Assembly (NCBI GenBank): GCA_966250015.1
Contig: CBINFS010000006.1
Span: 88,869 to 152,868, forward strand
Direction of reading: 5' to 3'
DNA length: 64,000 nt
Source of the DNA: CBINFS01 sp966250015
Lineage (GTDB): Bacteria > Bacteroidota > Rhodothermia > Rhodothermales > DASSAV01
Of this stretch, positions 27,608 to 36,701 are shown one piece after another. Below the pieces are notes generated by a model. That model searched no databases and was not told the origin of the DNA. It saw only the letters and a program-made list of their open reading frames with translations. Both the position numbers and the translations under genes were made by a program. How positions within the stretch are numbered: position 1 is the first letter of the stretch; each line of letters starts with the position of its first letter.

Positions 27608-28807
27608 ATGACGATTTCATTCTGGCAGCGAAGCCTCATCAGGGAGCACCTTTCGTGTGACGTGGCCATAGTCGGCGGAGGTATCACCGGGTGTTCGACG
27701 GCGTACTGGCTATCGCAGGAGCGGCCGGACCTTCGGCTGATTCTGCTGGATGCCGGTAAGCCGGGAAGTGGTGCGACCGGTCGGAACGCGGGTTTCTTGC
27801 TGCAGGGTACGAGCGGCGATTATTTGAGCGACATCGTTGCGTACGGCGCAGATCGGACGAGACAGATCTGGCACTTCACGCGTGAGAACCGCGACCTCAT
27901 TTTCAGCGATCTCGACGGGTCAGCCTTCGAGCTGGAGGAGAGCGGGAGCATGACGGTGGCGGCTACAGCAGAGGAGGACGAGCGGCTGCGTTCGTGCGTG
28001 TCGCGCATGCGGGCGGACGGGGCTCCGGCGGCCTACCTTCCGCCGGAGGAGACCAACCGGCGCCTCGGGTCGACAGGCTTTTCCGGCAGCCTCTACGTGC
28101 CTTCGGGGGCGATGCTGAACCCGCTGGCGTTCATCCACTATCTGATCGAACGGTCCGGCGTAACCATACGTCCATATCATGCAGTTGCATCAGTTCAGGA
28201 GGTAGGCGGACATGTTTTGCTTGAAACCGAAAACGGGACGGTTGAGGCAGGCCAGGTGGTGCTGGCACTCAATGCATACCTGCCTCGATTGCTTCCGGAG
28301 CTGTCAGTCTTGATCAGGCCTGTCCGGGCGCAGATGCTGGCCACAGCCCCGCTCGCAAGCCGCTGGCTTCGGTACCCCGCCTACACGCACAGGGGCTTCA
28401 TGTACATCCGGCAGGCGCAGAACGGCTCGATCCTTCTGGGCGGGGCTCGGCACCTGCACCTCGAAGAGGAGGTGGGGTACGAGGATCAGACCACCGCAGC
28501 ACTTCAGGCGGATCTTGAGGCCTACCTGCACAAGCACTTTCCGAAAGCGAAAGGGGCGAAGGTGAGCAGGCGGTGGAGCGGCACGATGGCGTTTACGGCC
28601 GACCGCCTGCCTTTGATCGGCGGAGTTCCCGGCATCGACGGGAGCTTCTGGGCCGGCGGGTACTCAGGACACGGCATGAGCTTCGGGTTTCGACTCGGTA
28701 AGCTCCTGGCCGATTTGATACAAGGCAAACCGGACCCCGAAGGCTACAACCTGTTCTCTGTCGATCGTCTTTCGAAGAAGGGGCGTGAGCACGTCAAGGC
28801 CGAATGA
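27608..28807 (+). CDS. FAD-dependent oxidoreductase, DAO/glycine-oxidase family
   Basis: 399 residues from ATG 27608, with AGGAG at 27593-27597. The N-terminal FAD-binding motif is V-A-I-V-G-G-G-I-T-G-C-S (residues about 17-28), and the C-terminal signature has G-G-Y-S-G-H-G-M. GATGRNAGF near residue 57 is typical of D-amino-acid oxidase, glycine oxidase and GlpD-like proteins. The substrate, probably an amine or amino acid, cannot be told from the sequence. It ends 5 bases before a convergent thioesterase gene. Confidence 0.85.
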   Translation: MTISFWQRSLIREHLSCDVAIVGGGITGCSTAYWLSQERPDLRLILLDAGKPGSGATGRNAGFLLQGTSGDYLSDIVAYGADRTRQIWHFTRENRDLIFSDLDGSAFELEESGSMTVAATAEEDERLRSCVSRMRADGAPAAYLPPEETNRRLGSTGFSGSLYVPSGAMLNPLAFIHYLIERSGVTIRPYHAVASVQEVGGHVLLETENGTVEAGQVVLALNAYLPRLLPELSVLIRPVRAQMLATAPLASRWLRYPAYTHRGFMYIRQAQNGSILLGGARHLHLEEEVGYEDQTTAALQADLEAYLHKHFPKAKGAKVSRRWSGTMAFTADRLPLIGGVPGIDGSFWAGGYSGHGMSFGFRLGKLLADLIQGKPDPEGYNLFSVDRLSKKGREHVKAE

Positions 28808-28812
28808 CGTAA

Positions 28813-29571
28813 TCAAAGGCGGACGGGCGTCCACGTCGACTGCACCAGGGCGGCTTCTTTTTGATCTCTCTTCCGGATGATCGCATGCTCGACGATCAGG
28901 CGCCCGTCATCATTTTGAACGCCAGCGAGGCTGAGCACTTCGTCACCGAAGGTGGTTTCGGCCCGAAATACGACGTCGAGCTCCGACACCGTGAGCCCAT
29001 CGACCGTTTCCTGGGGAAGTGTTTCGAGGGCCCACTCGACGTACCGGACGTTGTTGGTGTGCCGGTTCAGGTCGAGGTCGCTCCGACGGACGGTGAAGTC
29101 GCGGGAGATGATGTCACCAGAGGGCGCTTTTAGCCGCGGCGGCTCACCGGGAAGCGGATACTCACGGTGGGGCACCCTCAGCTCGCGAATATACTCGGGC
29201 AAACGTACCGGCCTTCGGCGCTCGACGTCGACCAGCGGCCAGGCACTCGTGGCCCTTGCAAGCTCGTTCCCTTCGGCATCGTACATCATAAACTCGCGCG
29301 TCGCGAAGAGGCCGTTTTCACCTGACGGCCAGGTCTCGACCGTCACGACGTCTCTCCACGAAGGATAACGGGTAACCGAAACGCGAAGGCGGGCGAGCAT
29401 CCAGATCAACCGAAGCTCCGCAAGCTGTTCGACCGACAGCCTGAGAGCATACGCGTGGTTCGAGGCCGCCTCCTGGAGGTAATTGCAAAGGGTAAGAATG
29501 GAAGCTCGGCCGGTGACGTCGGCTTCGTAGGATCGGACCGTAAACTGTTCTTTCCAGGTTTCTATCTTCAT
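28813..29571 (-). CDS. Acyl-ACP thioesterase
   Basis: 252 residues of double hot-dog fold. The N-terminal F-T-V-R-S-Y-E-A-D segment and the C-terminal D-L-D-L-N-R-H-T-N-N-V-R-Y-V-E-W segment, carrying the Asn and His catalytic residues, match acyl-ACP thioesterases of the FatA type. It should release free fatty acids from acyl-ACP. A promoter-like box lies at 29588-29597, 17 bases upstream of ATG 29571. Confidence 0.87.
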   Translation of the reverse strand: MKIETWKEQFTVRSYEADVTGRASILTLCNYLQEAASNHAYALRLSVEQLAELRLIWMLARLRVSVTRYPSWRDVVTVETWPSGENGLFATREFMMYDAEGNELARATSAWPLVDVERRRPVRLPEYIRELRVPHREYPLPGEPPRLKAPSGDIISRDFTVRRSDLDLNRHTNNVRYVEWALETLPQETVDGLTVSELDVVFRAETTFGDEVLSLAGVQNDDGRLIVEHAIIRKRDQKEAALVQSTWTPVRL

Positions 29572-29587
29572 CGGAGCGGGGGTCAGG

Positions 29588-29597
29588 CGTTAAGGTA
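29588..29597 (-). promoter_or_regulatory. Promoter-like -7 box upstream of thioesterase
   Basis: On the minus strand TACCTTAACG, 17 bases upstream of the ATG; near-identical to TATCTTAACG boxes at 35389 and 54425. Confidence 0.4.
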
Positions 29598-29690
29598 CGT
29601 ATCGGTCCTCCGGCAATACATTGTCGGAATGTATGGGCAAATAGTACGTCCGAACCTACCCATTTTGTGTCACAAATAGCGGAAGCGGAT

Positions 29691-30458
29691 ATGGAATCGG
29701 AAAGAAAAGTCATCCTCGTTACTGGTGGCGCTCAGGGGATCGGTAAAGGCATCGCGTTGCACCTACTTGAGGAAGGGCAGGGTGTGGTGATTGCCGACGT
29801 AGACGAGGAAGCGGGGCTTGAGACGGCCGAATCGTTCAAGAATTTTGGGGACGTGCTTTACGTGAAAGCCGACACGGGGAACGAAGCGTCGGTGCGGGAA
29901 ACAGTCCGGCAGGCGATTGACCACTTCGGCAGGCTGGACGGACTTGTAAACAACGCCGGCATAGCCGATCCTGGAAACACGCCGATCGAGGACCTGACGC
30001 TCGAAGACTGGGAGCGGGTTATCCGCACCAACCTTACGGGCTACTATCTTTGCGCAAAACACTGTGTGCCACACCTTCGGCCACGGCGAGGCGCCATCGT
30101 CAACATTGCCTCGACGCGGGCGCTCCAGTCTGAGCCGAACACGGAGGCATACGCGGCTTCGAAAGGTGGAGTGGTCACCCTCACCCATGCGCTGGCCGTC
30201 AGCCTCGGTCCGGAAATACGAGTAAACTGTATTAGCCCGGGGTGGATCGTCGTGAGCGACTGGAAGAAAACATCAAACCGGGAGGAGCCGGCGTTGCGGC
30301 CAATCGACCACGAGCAGCACCCGGTGGGGCGGGCGGGAAGGCCCGAAGACGTTGCGGCGCTAGCTTCCTTCTTGCTCTCCGACCGTTCCGGGTTCATCAC
30401 CGGGCAGAACTTCGTCGTGGACGGAGGCATGACTCGGAAGATGATCTATGCCGAATGA
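29691..30458 (+). CDS. Short-chain dehydrogenase/reductase
   Basis: 255 residues from ATG 29691 (GTG 29667 is an alternative). The classical motifs are intact: V-T-G-G-A-Q-G-I-G near residue 10, V-N-N-A-G near residue 84, and Y-A-A-S-K near residue 152. The NAD-type acidic residue after beta 2 is seen as A-D-V-D. It ends with the F-V-V-D-G-G-M tail typical of 3-oxoacyl-ACP reductase-like and sugar alcohol dehydrogenase SDRs. The substrate is not predictable. Confidence 0.9.
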   Translation: MESERKVILVTGGAQGIGKGIALHLLEEGQGVVIADVDEEAGLETAESFKNFGDVLYVKADTGNEASVRETVRQAIDHFGRLDGLVNNAGIADPGNTPIEDLTLEDWERVIRTNLTGYYLCAKHCVPHLRPRRGAIVNIASTRALQSEPNTEAYAASKGGVVTLTHALAVSLGPEIRVNCISPGWIVVSDWKKTSNREEPALRPIDHEQHPVGRAGRPEDVAALASFLLSDRSGFITGQNFVVDGGMTRKMIYAE

Positions 30459-30460
30459 CC

Positions 30461-30724
30461 CTACTTCCGCCTTCTGCCGGTGGAAGGGGAGAGGTCGATC
30501 AGGAGGGCGATAACGGCCACCACTATTTGCAGGACGCCCCATTCGCCTCCGAATACGTTCAGCACGACCGTATACCAGAGCAGGGACGTCGGCAGAAAGA
30601 TGAACCCGAGCAAGGGGAACAGGATCGAGTTGAACAAGCCCTCGAACCATGGGGTGAAAAACCAGAGGCCAAGGATAACGAGCCTTGGGACGAACAGGGC
30701 AAGAAGGGCAAGCAGGCAGGGCAT
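30461..30724 (-). CDS. Small membrane protein, unknown
   Basis: 87 residues from ATG 30724, with two or three hydrophobic segments and a basic C-terminus (STGRRRK). The F-F-T-P-W-F-E-G-L segment between two membrane segments suggests a small multi-pass protein. Ribosome-binding site is weak. Its stop is 2 bases from the convergent SDR stop. No family is recognised with confidence. Confidence 0.55.
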   Translation of the reverse strand: MPCLLALLALFVPRLVILGLWFFTPWFEGLFNSILFPLLGFIFLPTSLLWYTVVLNVFGGEWGVLQIVVAVIALLIDLSPSTGRRRK

Positions 30725-30900
30725 GATCGCTGGGACCGTGTTGGCATATGGTTGCGTATATAACGCAAGCTTTGACGTATCGAGACCCGTAGAGTTGCAA
30801 AAAAGCGGGTACGTTGATAAGAAACGTGATTCCTTTACCTTTATGCTGTAATCTGGACCCAGGTGTTGATCCGTTAAATCCGGCTCGATGAGGTGTTCAG

Positions 30901-31251
30901 ATGGAGTCTCCAGTAAAACGAGCGGTAGAACCTGGCCTTTGCCGTGCCTGCATCGTGTTTGCTCCTTCGAGCAAGAGTCCTGCTTACGAGCTACAGGTCA
31001 GGCTGCTTCAGGAAGAGCATGAGTACTTCGAAGCCACTGGAATCCGGCTGATAAGGGTCCTTGCCAAAGGGCAGAGCGTCGATGGAGATACGGGGATGAC
31101 GAAAGCGGAAGCCGACCTTCTTCGTGCCTACCACGACGTTTCGCCGGATGAGTTTGCCGTGGTGTTGCTCGATGCCAACGGAAAGGAAGTGCAGCGGTAC
31201 GATGCTCCCCTGCGCATCGAAACCATTCAGGAATGCTTCGAAGTTAATTAG
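30901..31251 (+). CDS. DUF4174 family protein
   Basis: 116 residues, a thioredoxin-like-length protein. The C-I-V-F-A-P-S-S segment near residue 17 and the L-L-D-A-N-G-K-E region near the C-terminus match DUF4174, a family whose members are usually small and sometimes secreted. No signal peptide is seen from this ATG. A thioredoxin CxxC is not present as such (C-R-A-C near residue 14 is a CxxC look-alike, possibly non-homologous). Function unknown. Confidence 0.65.
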   Translation: MESPVKRAVEPGLCRACIVFAPSSKSPAYELQVRLLQEEHEYFEATGIRLIRVLAKGQSVDGDTGMTKAEADLLRAYHDVSPDEFAVVLLDANGKEVQRYDAPLRIETIQECFEVN

Positions 31252-31349
31252 GTCCGACGGTTCTATTCCTGCATCACAAGTGAGGCGTATTTTTGAGACC
31301 GCGACGGAAGTTGCGACAAGGAGGCGACTTTTTCTGAACTAACGGATCG

Positions 31350-32507
31350 ATGCTGTCCCGTCTGATTTCGGCCGCGGTAACGGTGGTGCAGGCTGTCGCC
31401 CACCAGGCGCGCAAACCGGTAGACCTTCTTCGGTATCAGGTTAAAAAGCGGATGGGACGGATCGGTCCCGTTCAAATCCTCGCCTATCGCGGCCACGGTA
31501 ATGACCAAAATTGGTACCTGAAAGGCCGTGTGCTCGAAGACAAAGGCATTTCCAAAGCAAGCGACCACGACAATTTTTACCGGAACATCCGGATGATGGT
31601 CCGGCGGTTTCGCAGCACGGAGATCCCCGGCGTCCGGTTGCGCGCTCGGTGCCTTGAAACGGGTGAGATCCTTGAGACCATAACGGACGAGGAAGGGTAC
31701 TTTGACTTTCATTTCACCCTGGGTGAGCCGCCACGAAATCACAAGCTCTGGCACGACGTCGAGATCGAGCTGCTGGATCGGGTGGCGCCGGAACAGGAGG
31801 AGGTTCGCACGACGGGGCGCATCCTCGTCCCCCCGGAGGACTGTGATTTCGGTGTGATCAGCGACGTCGACGACACCATAATCGAGACGGGTGCAACCAG
31901 CTTCTGGAAGATGGTCCGGATCACCCTGATGAACAACGCACGGTCACGGTTGCCGTTTGAGGGTGTGGCCGGCTTTTACCGCGCGCTCCGGAGCGGGCCG
32001 AGTGGAGAAGGAAACAATCCCATCTTTTACGTCAGCAGCAGCCCGTGGAACCTGTACGACCTGCTCGTCGAGTTCATCGACGTACACGGCATCCCGATGG
32101 GCCCGCTTTTCCTTCGCGATCTCAACTTCGAGCGGCTGCGGTTGGTCGGCATCCCGCACTCGAAACACAAACTCGCCTTGATCGAGACGCTTCTTCTGAC
32201 CTATCCAACGCTTCCGTTCATACTGATCGGCGACAGCGGCCAGGAGGACCCTGAGATCTACCTGAAGGCCGTTCAGAGCTTTCCAGACCGTATCGCGTCG
32301 ATCTACATCCGGGACGTAACGAGCGGGTTCAGGGACGACCAGGTACAGTCGATCGGTGAGGAGCTCAGACGCCTCGGCGTCGACCTCGTACTGTCGTCGG
32401 AAACCGAGGCCGTGGCAGATCATGCCCTGCGGAAGGGCTACATCCACCCGGATTCGCTCAAAGACATCCGGGCAGAGCAACTAAAAGACCGGACTGAGCG
32501 CATCTGA
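31350..32507 (+). CDS. App1-type phosphatidate phosphatase catalytic-domain protein
   Basis: 385 residues from ATG 31350. The HAD-like catalytic motif I-S-D-V-D-D-T-I-I-E-T-G is near residue 174, and the Y-V-S-S-S-P-W-N-L-Y segment and the I-L-I-G-D-S-G-Q-E-D-P-E-I-Y motif follow; these are the features of the App1/DUF2183 domain, known as a phosphatidate phosphatase in yeast. No membrane segment or signal is seen, so it would act on lipids at the cytoplasmic face. The N-terminal 150 residues are a separate beta-rich domain. Confidence 0.85.
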   Translation: MLSRLISAAVTVVQAVAHQARKPVDLLRYQVKKRMGRIGPVQILAYRGHGNDQNWYLKGRVLEDKGISKASDHDNFYRNIRMMVRRFRSTEIPGVRLRARCLETGEILETITDEEGYFDFHFTLGEPPRNHKLWHDVEIELLDRVAPEQEEVRTTGRILVPPEDCDFGVISDVDDTIIETGATSFWKMVRITLMNNARSRLPFEGVAGFYRALRSGPSGEGNNPIFYVSSSPWNLYDLLVEFIDVHGIPMGPLFLRDLNFERLRLVGIPHSKHKLALIETLLLTYPTLPFILIGDSGQEDPEIYLKAVQSFPDRIASIYIRDVTSGFRDDQVQSIGEELRRLGVDLVLSSETEAVADHALRKGYIHPDSLKDIRAEQLKDRTERI

Positions 32508-32686
32508 GTCAGCGCGGGCGACGGCGCTTTTTCGAAGGTTTTGTTGAGAATCCAGCTTAAGGTAAGGCCGCAAGCGTCGATAACTCGATTGCGGCTGAAG
32601 CCGACTTATATGGATGTCCCTCGTCCCAAGGGAACACCCGGAGCACCATTTTCTCACTACGCCCATTCAAGTAGGTATCGACCCGT

Positions 32687-34720
32687 ATGCCGCAGATAAA
32701 CAGAAGTGAAGGAGACGAATCCGTCGAAATGCCGCAATCTGACGTTCACCACCCGGCATCTTTTTCGGATGGAGACGGTACAGTCGGGCGCTTTTCCGGC
32801 GACGGCGTGTCTCTTCGGTCATCGGGCGATTCTGTTTCCAGTCAACCTTTCGATTCGAGCTACGCAGATTTCTGGCCGGATGCCGGAGATGACGAGCGTG
32901 ACGAAGGGGGTGATTCGCTTCTGGATCTGCGCGACCGGGTTACGATCATGTTGCTCTTCCGGGAGGTGGTCCGCTCGGAGCAGGTCGACAGGGCGTTAAA
33001 AAGGCAGAAGGAAGCCGAAAGGCACGGACAGTCCGAGCCGCTCTGGCGCTACCTGTTGGACGAGCCAAACGTGAACCGTGAAGGCATCTTCGCCGAGGCG
33101 GCGGACGTCTACGCCTTCAAAAAGGTCGCCATCCCCCACGATCAGGCTGTTGCCTTCATCAACGAGAACAGGGAAGCTTTCACGGAAGCGCAGTGGAAGG
33201 TCATGCGCGAGCTGTCGCTATTGCCGGTTTCGCGCCGTGACAATCCGCGTTTTGGCGAGAAGCAATGGATCTTCGTTACGCACGATCCCACCCGGGTTGA
33301 GGCGGGGCGTTTTCTGAGGACACTCGGGCTCAAGCATTACGAGCTGTGTTACGCGCCGGAAAAGTTCGTACGCACGCTTCAACAGATCGCGTTTCCGAAG
33401 CGCAACGAGTATCTCGAACGCATCCGGAAGGAGCCGATGGCGGTCGATCTCGGCGCGTCGTTCGAGGAATCGAAGCGGGAGATCGACGAAGCGGCGCTCG
33501 AAGCCGAAATATCTCGTTCGGCTCTCATCAACCTGTTTGAGGCCGCCCTCGTGGAGGCTGTAAGGCAGGGCGCATCGGACATCCACATCGTCCCGACACC
33601 GCAACGGTGCATCGAGATCACGTTTCGAATAGACGGGCGTTTGACGAACTGGCATCTGGAGGATCGCGTCCATCCGGAGGCTTTTCTGGCCGTCGTCAAA
33701 GACAACTCGAGCGGTATCGACCGCTTCGAGCGCGACCGTGGACAGGACGGCTTCATCCAGCGCTGGATTGACGGTGCGCTCATCCGATTCCGCGTGTCGG
33801 TGATCCCACTGGCCGGGGTCAACCACGATTTGCGTCTGGAGAGCGTCGTCATCCGTGTGCTGGACGACCGAAATGTCATCACCGACCTGGACCACCTGGG
33901 CTTTCACGAGGAGGCCCAGCGGCGGTTCAAGTGGGCCATCCAGCAGCCCTACGGTATGGTGATCCTCACCGGTCCGACGGGATCGGGGAAAAGCACGACG
34001 CTATACGCCGCGCTGAGCCACGTCGTGAGTCCCGAGGTGAACGTGCTGACAGTGGAGGACCCGGTAGAATACATTATTCCCGGAGTACGGCAGGTAAAGC
34101 TGAGCCACAAGTACGGTATGGAGGACGCTCTGCGGTCGATTCTTCGCCACGACCCCGACATCGTGATGGTTGGTGAGATCCGTGACCGGTCGACTGCGGA
34201 GCTGGCCATCAAGCTGTCGAATACCGGCCACCTGACGTTTTCGACGCTGCACACGAACGATGCCGCGAGCGCTATCAACCGGCTCTACAAGATGGGTATC
34301 GAGCCGTTCCTGATCGCCTACACGTTGAACCTCGTCGTCGCACAGCGGCTCGTTCGGCGGCTCTGTCCGGCGTGTAAGGAAGTCGACGAGCAACCGTCTC
34401 CCTGGATGCTCGAGCGGGCCGGGTTTACGAGTGAAACGGCATCCGAGACGACGTTTTACAGGGCCGGCGCCCGCGCGGACTGCGAGACGTGCCGGGGCAC
34501 CGGTTATCGTGGAAGAAGGGCCATCGTCGAGGCCATGCCCATTTCCGACGAGATCAGGCAAATCATCCTGGGGACCCACGACGTCATCGATGAAGGCAAG
34601 GTCCGCAACGAGGCCATCAAACAGGGGATGTGGACATTGCAAGACTCGGCCAGGCACCTCGTAACGATGGGCGAGACCTCGGTCGACGAGATGCTGCGTG
34701 TCGTTTCGACGGAGTATTGA
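32687..34720 (+). CDS. GspE/PilB-type secretion or pilus ATPase
   Basis: 677 residues from ATG 32687. Residues 1-80 are Ser/Asp-rich and low-complexity. Residues about 80-170 look like a T2SSE-N/MshEN-type domain. The ATPase core has I-L-T-G-P-T-G-S-G-K-S-T (Walker A, near residue 430), P-D-I-V-M-V-G-E-I-R-D (Walker B), an H-T-N-D-A His box, and the C-terminal tetracysteine zinc site C-P-A-C...C-E-T-C-R-G-T-G. It powers type IV pilus or type II secretion assembly. No other pilus or secretion gene is in the window. Confidence 0.9.
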   Translation: MPQINRSEGDESVEMPQSDVHHPASFSDGDGTVGRFSGDGVSLRSSGDSVSSQPFDSSYADFWPDAGDDERDEGGDSLLDLRDRVTIMLLFREVVRSEQVDRALKRQKEAERHGQSEPLWRYLLDEPNVNREGIFAEAADVYAFKKVAIPHDQAVAFINENREAFTEAQWKVMRELSLLPVSRRDNPRFGEKQWIFVTHDPTRVEAGRFLRTLGLKHYELCYAPEKFVRTLQQIAFPKRNEYLERIRKEPMAVDLGASFEESKREIDEAALEAEISRSALINLFEAALVEAVRQGASDIHIVPTPQRCIEITFRIDGRLTNWHLEDRVHPEAFLAVVKDNSSGIDRFERDRGQDGFIQRWIDGALIRFRVSVIPLAGVNHDLRLESVVIRVLDDRNVITDLDHLGFHEEAQRRFKWAIQQPYGMVILTGPTGSGKSTTLYAALSHVVSPEVNVLTVEDPVEYIIPGVRQVKLSHKYGMEDALRSILRHDPDIVMVGEIRDRSTAELAIKLSNTGHLTFSTLHTNDAASAINRLYKMGIEPFLIAYTLNLVVAQRLVRRLCPACKEVDEQPSPWMLERAGFTSETASETTFYRAGARADCETCRGTGYRGRRAIVEAMPISDEIRQIILGTHDVIDEGKVRNEAIKQGMWTLQDSARHLVTMGETSVDEMLRVVSTEY

Positions 34721-34743
34721 TACAGCCCCACAGAACATGATGA

Positions 34744-34774
34744 AGCCCGGTGCGCGTCACGCGCACCGGGCTTC
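34744..34774 (+). terminator. Rho-independent terminator after the GspE-type ATPase
   Basis: AGCCCGGTGCGCG (34744-34756) pairs with CGCGCACCGGGCT (34760-34772), a perfect 13-bp stem with a 3-base loop, followed by TCTG; the U-tract is poor but the stem is very stable. It can also serve the convergent acidic-tail gene. Confidence 0.75.
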
Positions 34775-34816
34775 TGTAATTTCAGAGGAAGGTCTAAGCC
34801 GGAAAAGGGAAATCGA

Positions 34817-35221
34817 TCAGTCGAAGGTATCGATGTCCGCTTCGTCTTCTTCCTCCTCGTCGTCCGCGATGTCGTCCAGGAGGTTTTCTACGTCTTCGAG
34901 TACCTCTTCGTCTTCGGGTTCGGGTACGCGAGGCGTCGTTTTTACTACCTGGACGTCGTCTTTCAGTTTGTATACAATGCCGAGGTGATGCGTTCCGGCT
35001 TCAACGACCGCGCCATCCTTAATCAGCTGCTTTGCCACGTTGTAGGGGCACGCTTCAAATCCTTTGCTTTTCAGGTAGAAGTTGGCGGTTTTCTTATTCG
35101 TACCAACGATGAGCGTATAGCCCTTTGCCAGCTTAGATTTTGCGTGATTGAGCCACTTGTCTTTGGAGACAGTCGGACCTACACGCCGATCTTGATAATC
35201 GCGTTCGCTTGTTGTTTCCAT
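34817..35221 (-). CDS. Protein with strongly acidic C-terminal tail, unknown
   Basis: 134 residues from ATG 35221, with GAGG about 8 bases upstream. Residues about 20-95 form a small globular domain (SKDKWLNHAKSKLAKGYTL and FEACPYNVAKQLIKDG). The last 34 residues contain an almost continuous run of Asp/Glu. Acidic tails of this kind often bind basic partners such as histones or polycations. No family is recognised. The frame is open to 35248 but an ATG at 35221 has the better RBS. Confidence 0.55.
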   Translation of the reverse strand: METTSERDYQDRRVGPTVSKDKWLNHAKSKLAKGYTLIVGTNKKTANFYLKSKGFEACPYNVAKQLIKDGAVVEAGTHHLGIVYKLKDDVQVVKTTPRVPEPEDEEVLEDVENLLDDIADDEEEEDEADIDTFD

Positions 35222-35388
35222 GACAATACCTCGTGGGGTGCTCCTCAAGTGCCCGCGTCTACCTTCGGGTTTAGAGTCTGTTCCGCAGAAACGCGGTTAA
35301 GGAAAAATTTTTTCCGTCCTGAATCAACCTGCTGAATGACGGGGCTTACGATATGTGATTCCGGGTTTTTTAGCCACGCTGAGGCTTG

Positions 35389-35398
35389 TATCTTAACG
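35389..35398 (+). promoter_or_regulatory. Promoter-like -7 box upstream of mscS
   Basis: TATCTTAACG at 35389-35398, 74 bases before ATG 35473; identical to the box at 54425-54434. Confidence 0.4.
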
Positions 35399-35472
35399 GC
35401 TGGCAATTCGGAACGGAAATTCCTCCGACGCCACCTCCCTTTGTTCAGTTGGTGTAATCAAAGACGTGTGAA

Positions 35473-36591
35473 ATGGGCTTACGAGAGATTTTCGACGCTA
35501 ATTTTTTTCAGCAGGACGTAATGGGAGCGACCACCTTCGACTGGCTGCTGCTGGCCGTTCTCTGGGTGATTTTCGCCGCTTTGTTAATCGGTGTGCGCAG
35601 GCTGGCCGTATGGCGTATCGGTAATTTTGCAGGCCGAACCGCCAATCAGGTTGACGACGTGATTGCCGGCCTCGTCCGAAAGACGCGGGTGTACTTCCTC
35701 GTCGCGCTGGCGCTTTATCTGGCGATCCAGTTCCCCGAGATGCCAGGGCGCCTGGTTTTCTGGGTGGGCAGGATCACGTTCGTCCTTGCGATGATTCAGG
35801 TAATTCTATGGGGGAATAGCCTGATAACACACTTCATCGATCGATACAAAGCGCAGAAGCTGGAAACCGACGCCGGCGCCGTGACGACCATTCAGGCCAC
35901 TGGCGTTCTGATAAAGGTTTTGCTTTGGGTCGTCGTTGTGTTGCTCGTTCTGGCCAACTTCGGTGTTGAGATCGCGCCCCTGATTGCAGGCCTCGGGGTG
36001 GGGGGTATCGCCGTCGCCCTTGCGGTTCAAAACATTCTGGGTGACCTGTTCGCTTCACTATCGATCGTCCTGGATAAGCCTTTTGTGGTCGGGGACTTTC
36101 TCGTAATCGACCAGTTTTCGGGCACCGTCGAGTATACCGGCTTAAAAACGACCCGAATGCGGAGCCTTTCCGGCGAGCAGATCATTTTTTCGAACGGCGA
36201 CCTACTGCAGAGCAGAATCCGGAACTACAAGCGCATGTACGAGCGCCGAATCGTGTTTACGATCCGAGTTCCGTACAACGCGACGCACGAGCAGCTCTCG
36301 GAGATCCCCGGTCTGCTTCGAAGAATCGTCGAGAGCAAGAATCCCGTCCGGTTCGATCGGGCTCACTTCAAAGAGTTTGGGGAATCGGGGTTTGTATTCG
36401 AAGTCGTCTACTTCGTGCTGGTGCCCGATTACAACAAGTACATGGACATTCAGCAGGCGATCAACCTGGAGATCTACCAGGAGCTTCAGAAAATCGGGGT
36501 TGGCTTTGCCCTGCCCACACAGAAATTGCACATCGAATCGCTCCCGGAGGGTGTGGAACGAAAGCAAACCAACGATGGGGAGAACGCGTGA
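35473..36591 (+). CDS. MscS-type mechanosensitive ion channel
   Basis: 372 residues with about four hydrophobic segments in the first 190. The pore helix and following beta domain are recognisable: G-L-G-V-G-G-I-A-V-A-L-A-V-Q-N-I-L-G-D near residue 178, then the KPF-x-VGDFL segment. It releases solutes under hypo-osmotic shock from the inner membrane. ATG 35473 has a weak RBS; ATG 35521 (M-G-A-T-T-F) is an alternative that would remove 16 residues. Confidence 0.92.
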   Translation: MGLREIFDANFFQQDVMGATTFDWLLLAVLWVIFAALLIGVRRLAVWRIGNFAGRTANQVDDVIAGLVRKTRVYFLVALALYLAIQFPEMPGRLVFWVGRITFVLAMIQVILWGNSLITHFIDRYKAQKLETDAGAVTTIQATGVLIKVLLWVVVVLLVLANFGVEIAPLIAGLGVGGIAVALAVQNILGDLFASLSIVLDKPFVVGDFLVIDQFSGTVEYTGLKTTRMRSLSGEQIIFSNGDLLQSRIRNYKRMYERRIVFTIRVPYNATHEQLSEIPGLLRRIVESKNPVRFDRAHFKEFGESGFVFEVVYFVLVPDYNKYMDIQQAINLEIYQELQKIGVGFALPTQKLHIESLPEGVERKQTNDGENA

Positions 36592-36607
36592 CATGCTGAA
36601 AACAAAA

Positions 36608-36675
36608 GTGGGAAGTGGCGCCTTTCGGCAACACTTCCCACTCCGTGGTTTGCTTCATTTATAGAAGCAGACCAC
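36608..36675. terminator. Two tandem hairpins between mscS and a small membrane peptide gene
   Basis: First hairpin: GTGGGAAGTG (36608-36617) with CACTTCCCAC (36632-36641), 10 bp perfect. Second: GTGGTTTGCTTC (36645-36656) with GAAGCAGACCAC (36664-36675), one weak pair, followed by TTTCT. They separate the convergent mscS and the 23-residue gene and can terminate from either side. Confidence 0.75.
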
Positions 36676-36701
36676 TTTCTCCCTGACACCTATTGAAGCA
36701 A

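Noticed and set aside
35336..35521. 61-codon plus frame before mscS
   Set aside because: No RBS or motif; it overlaps the mscS start and a promoter-like box.
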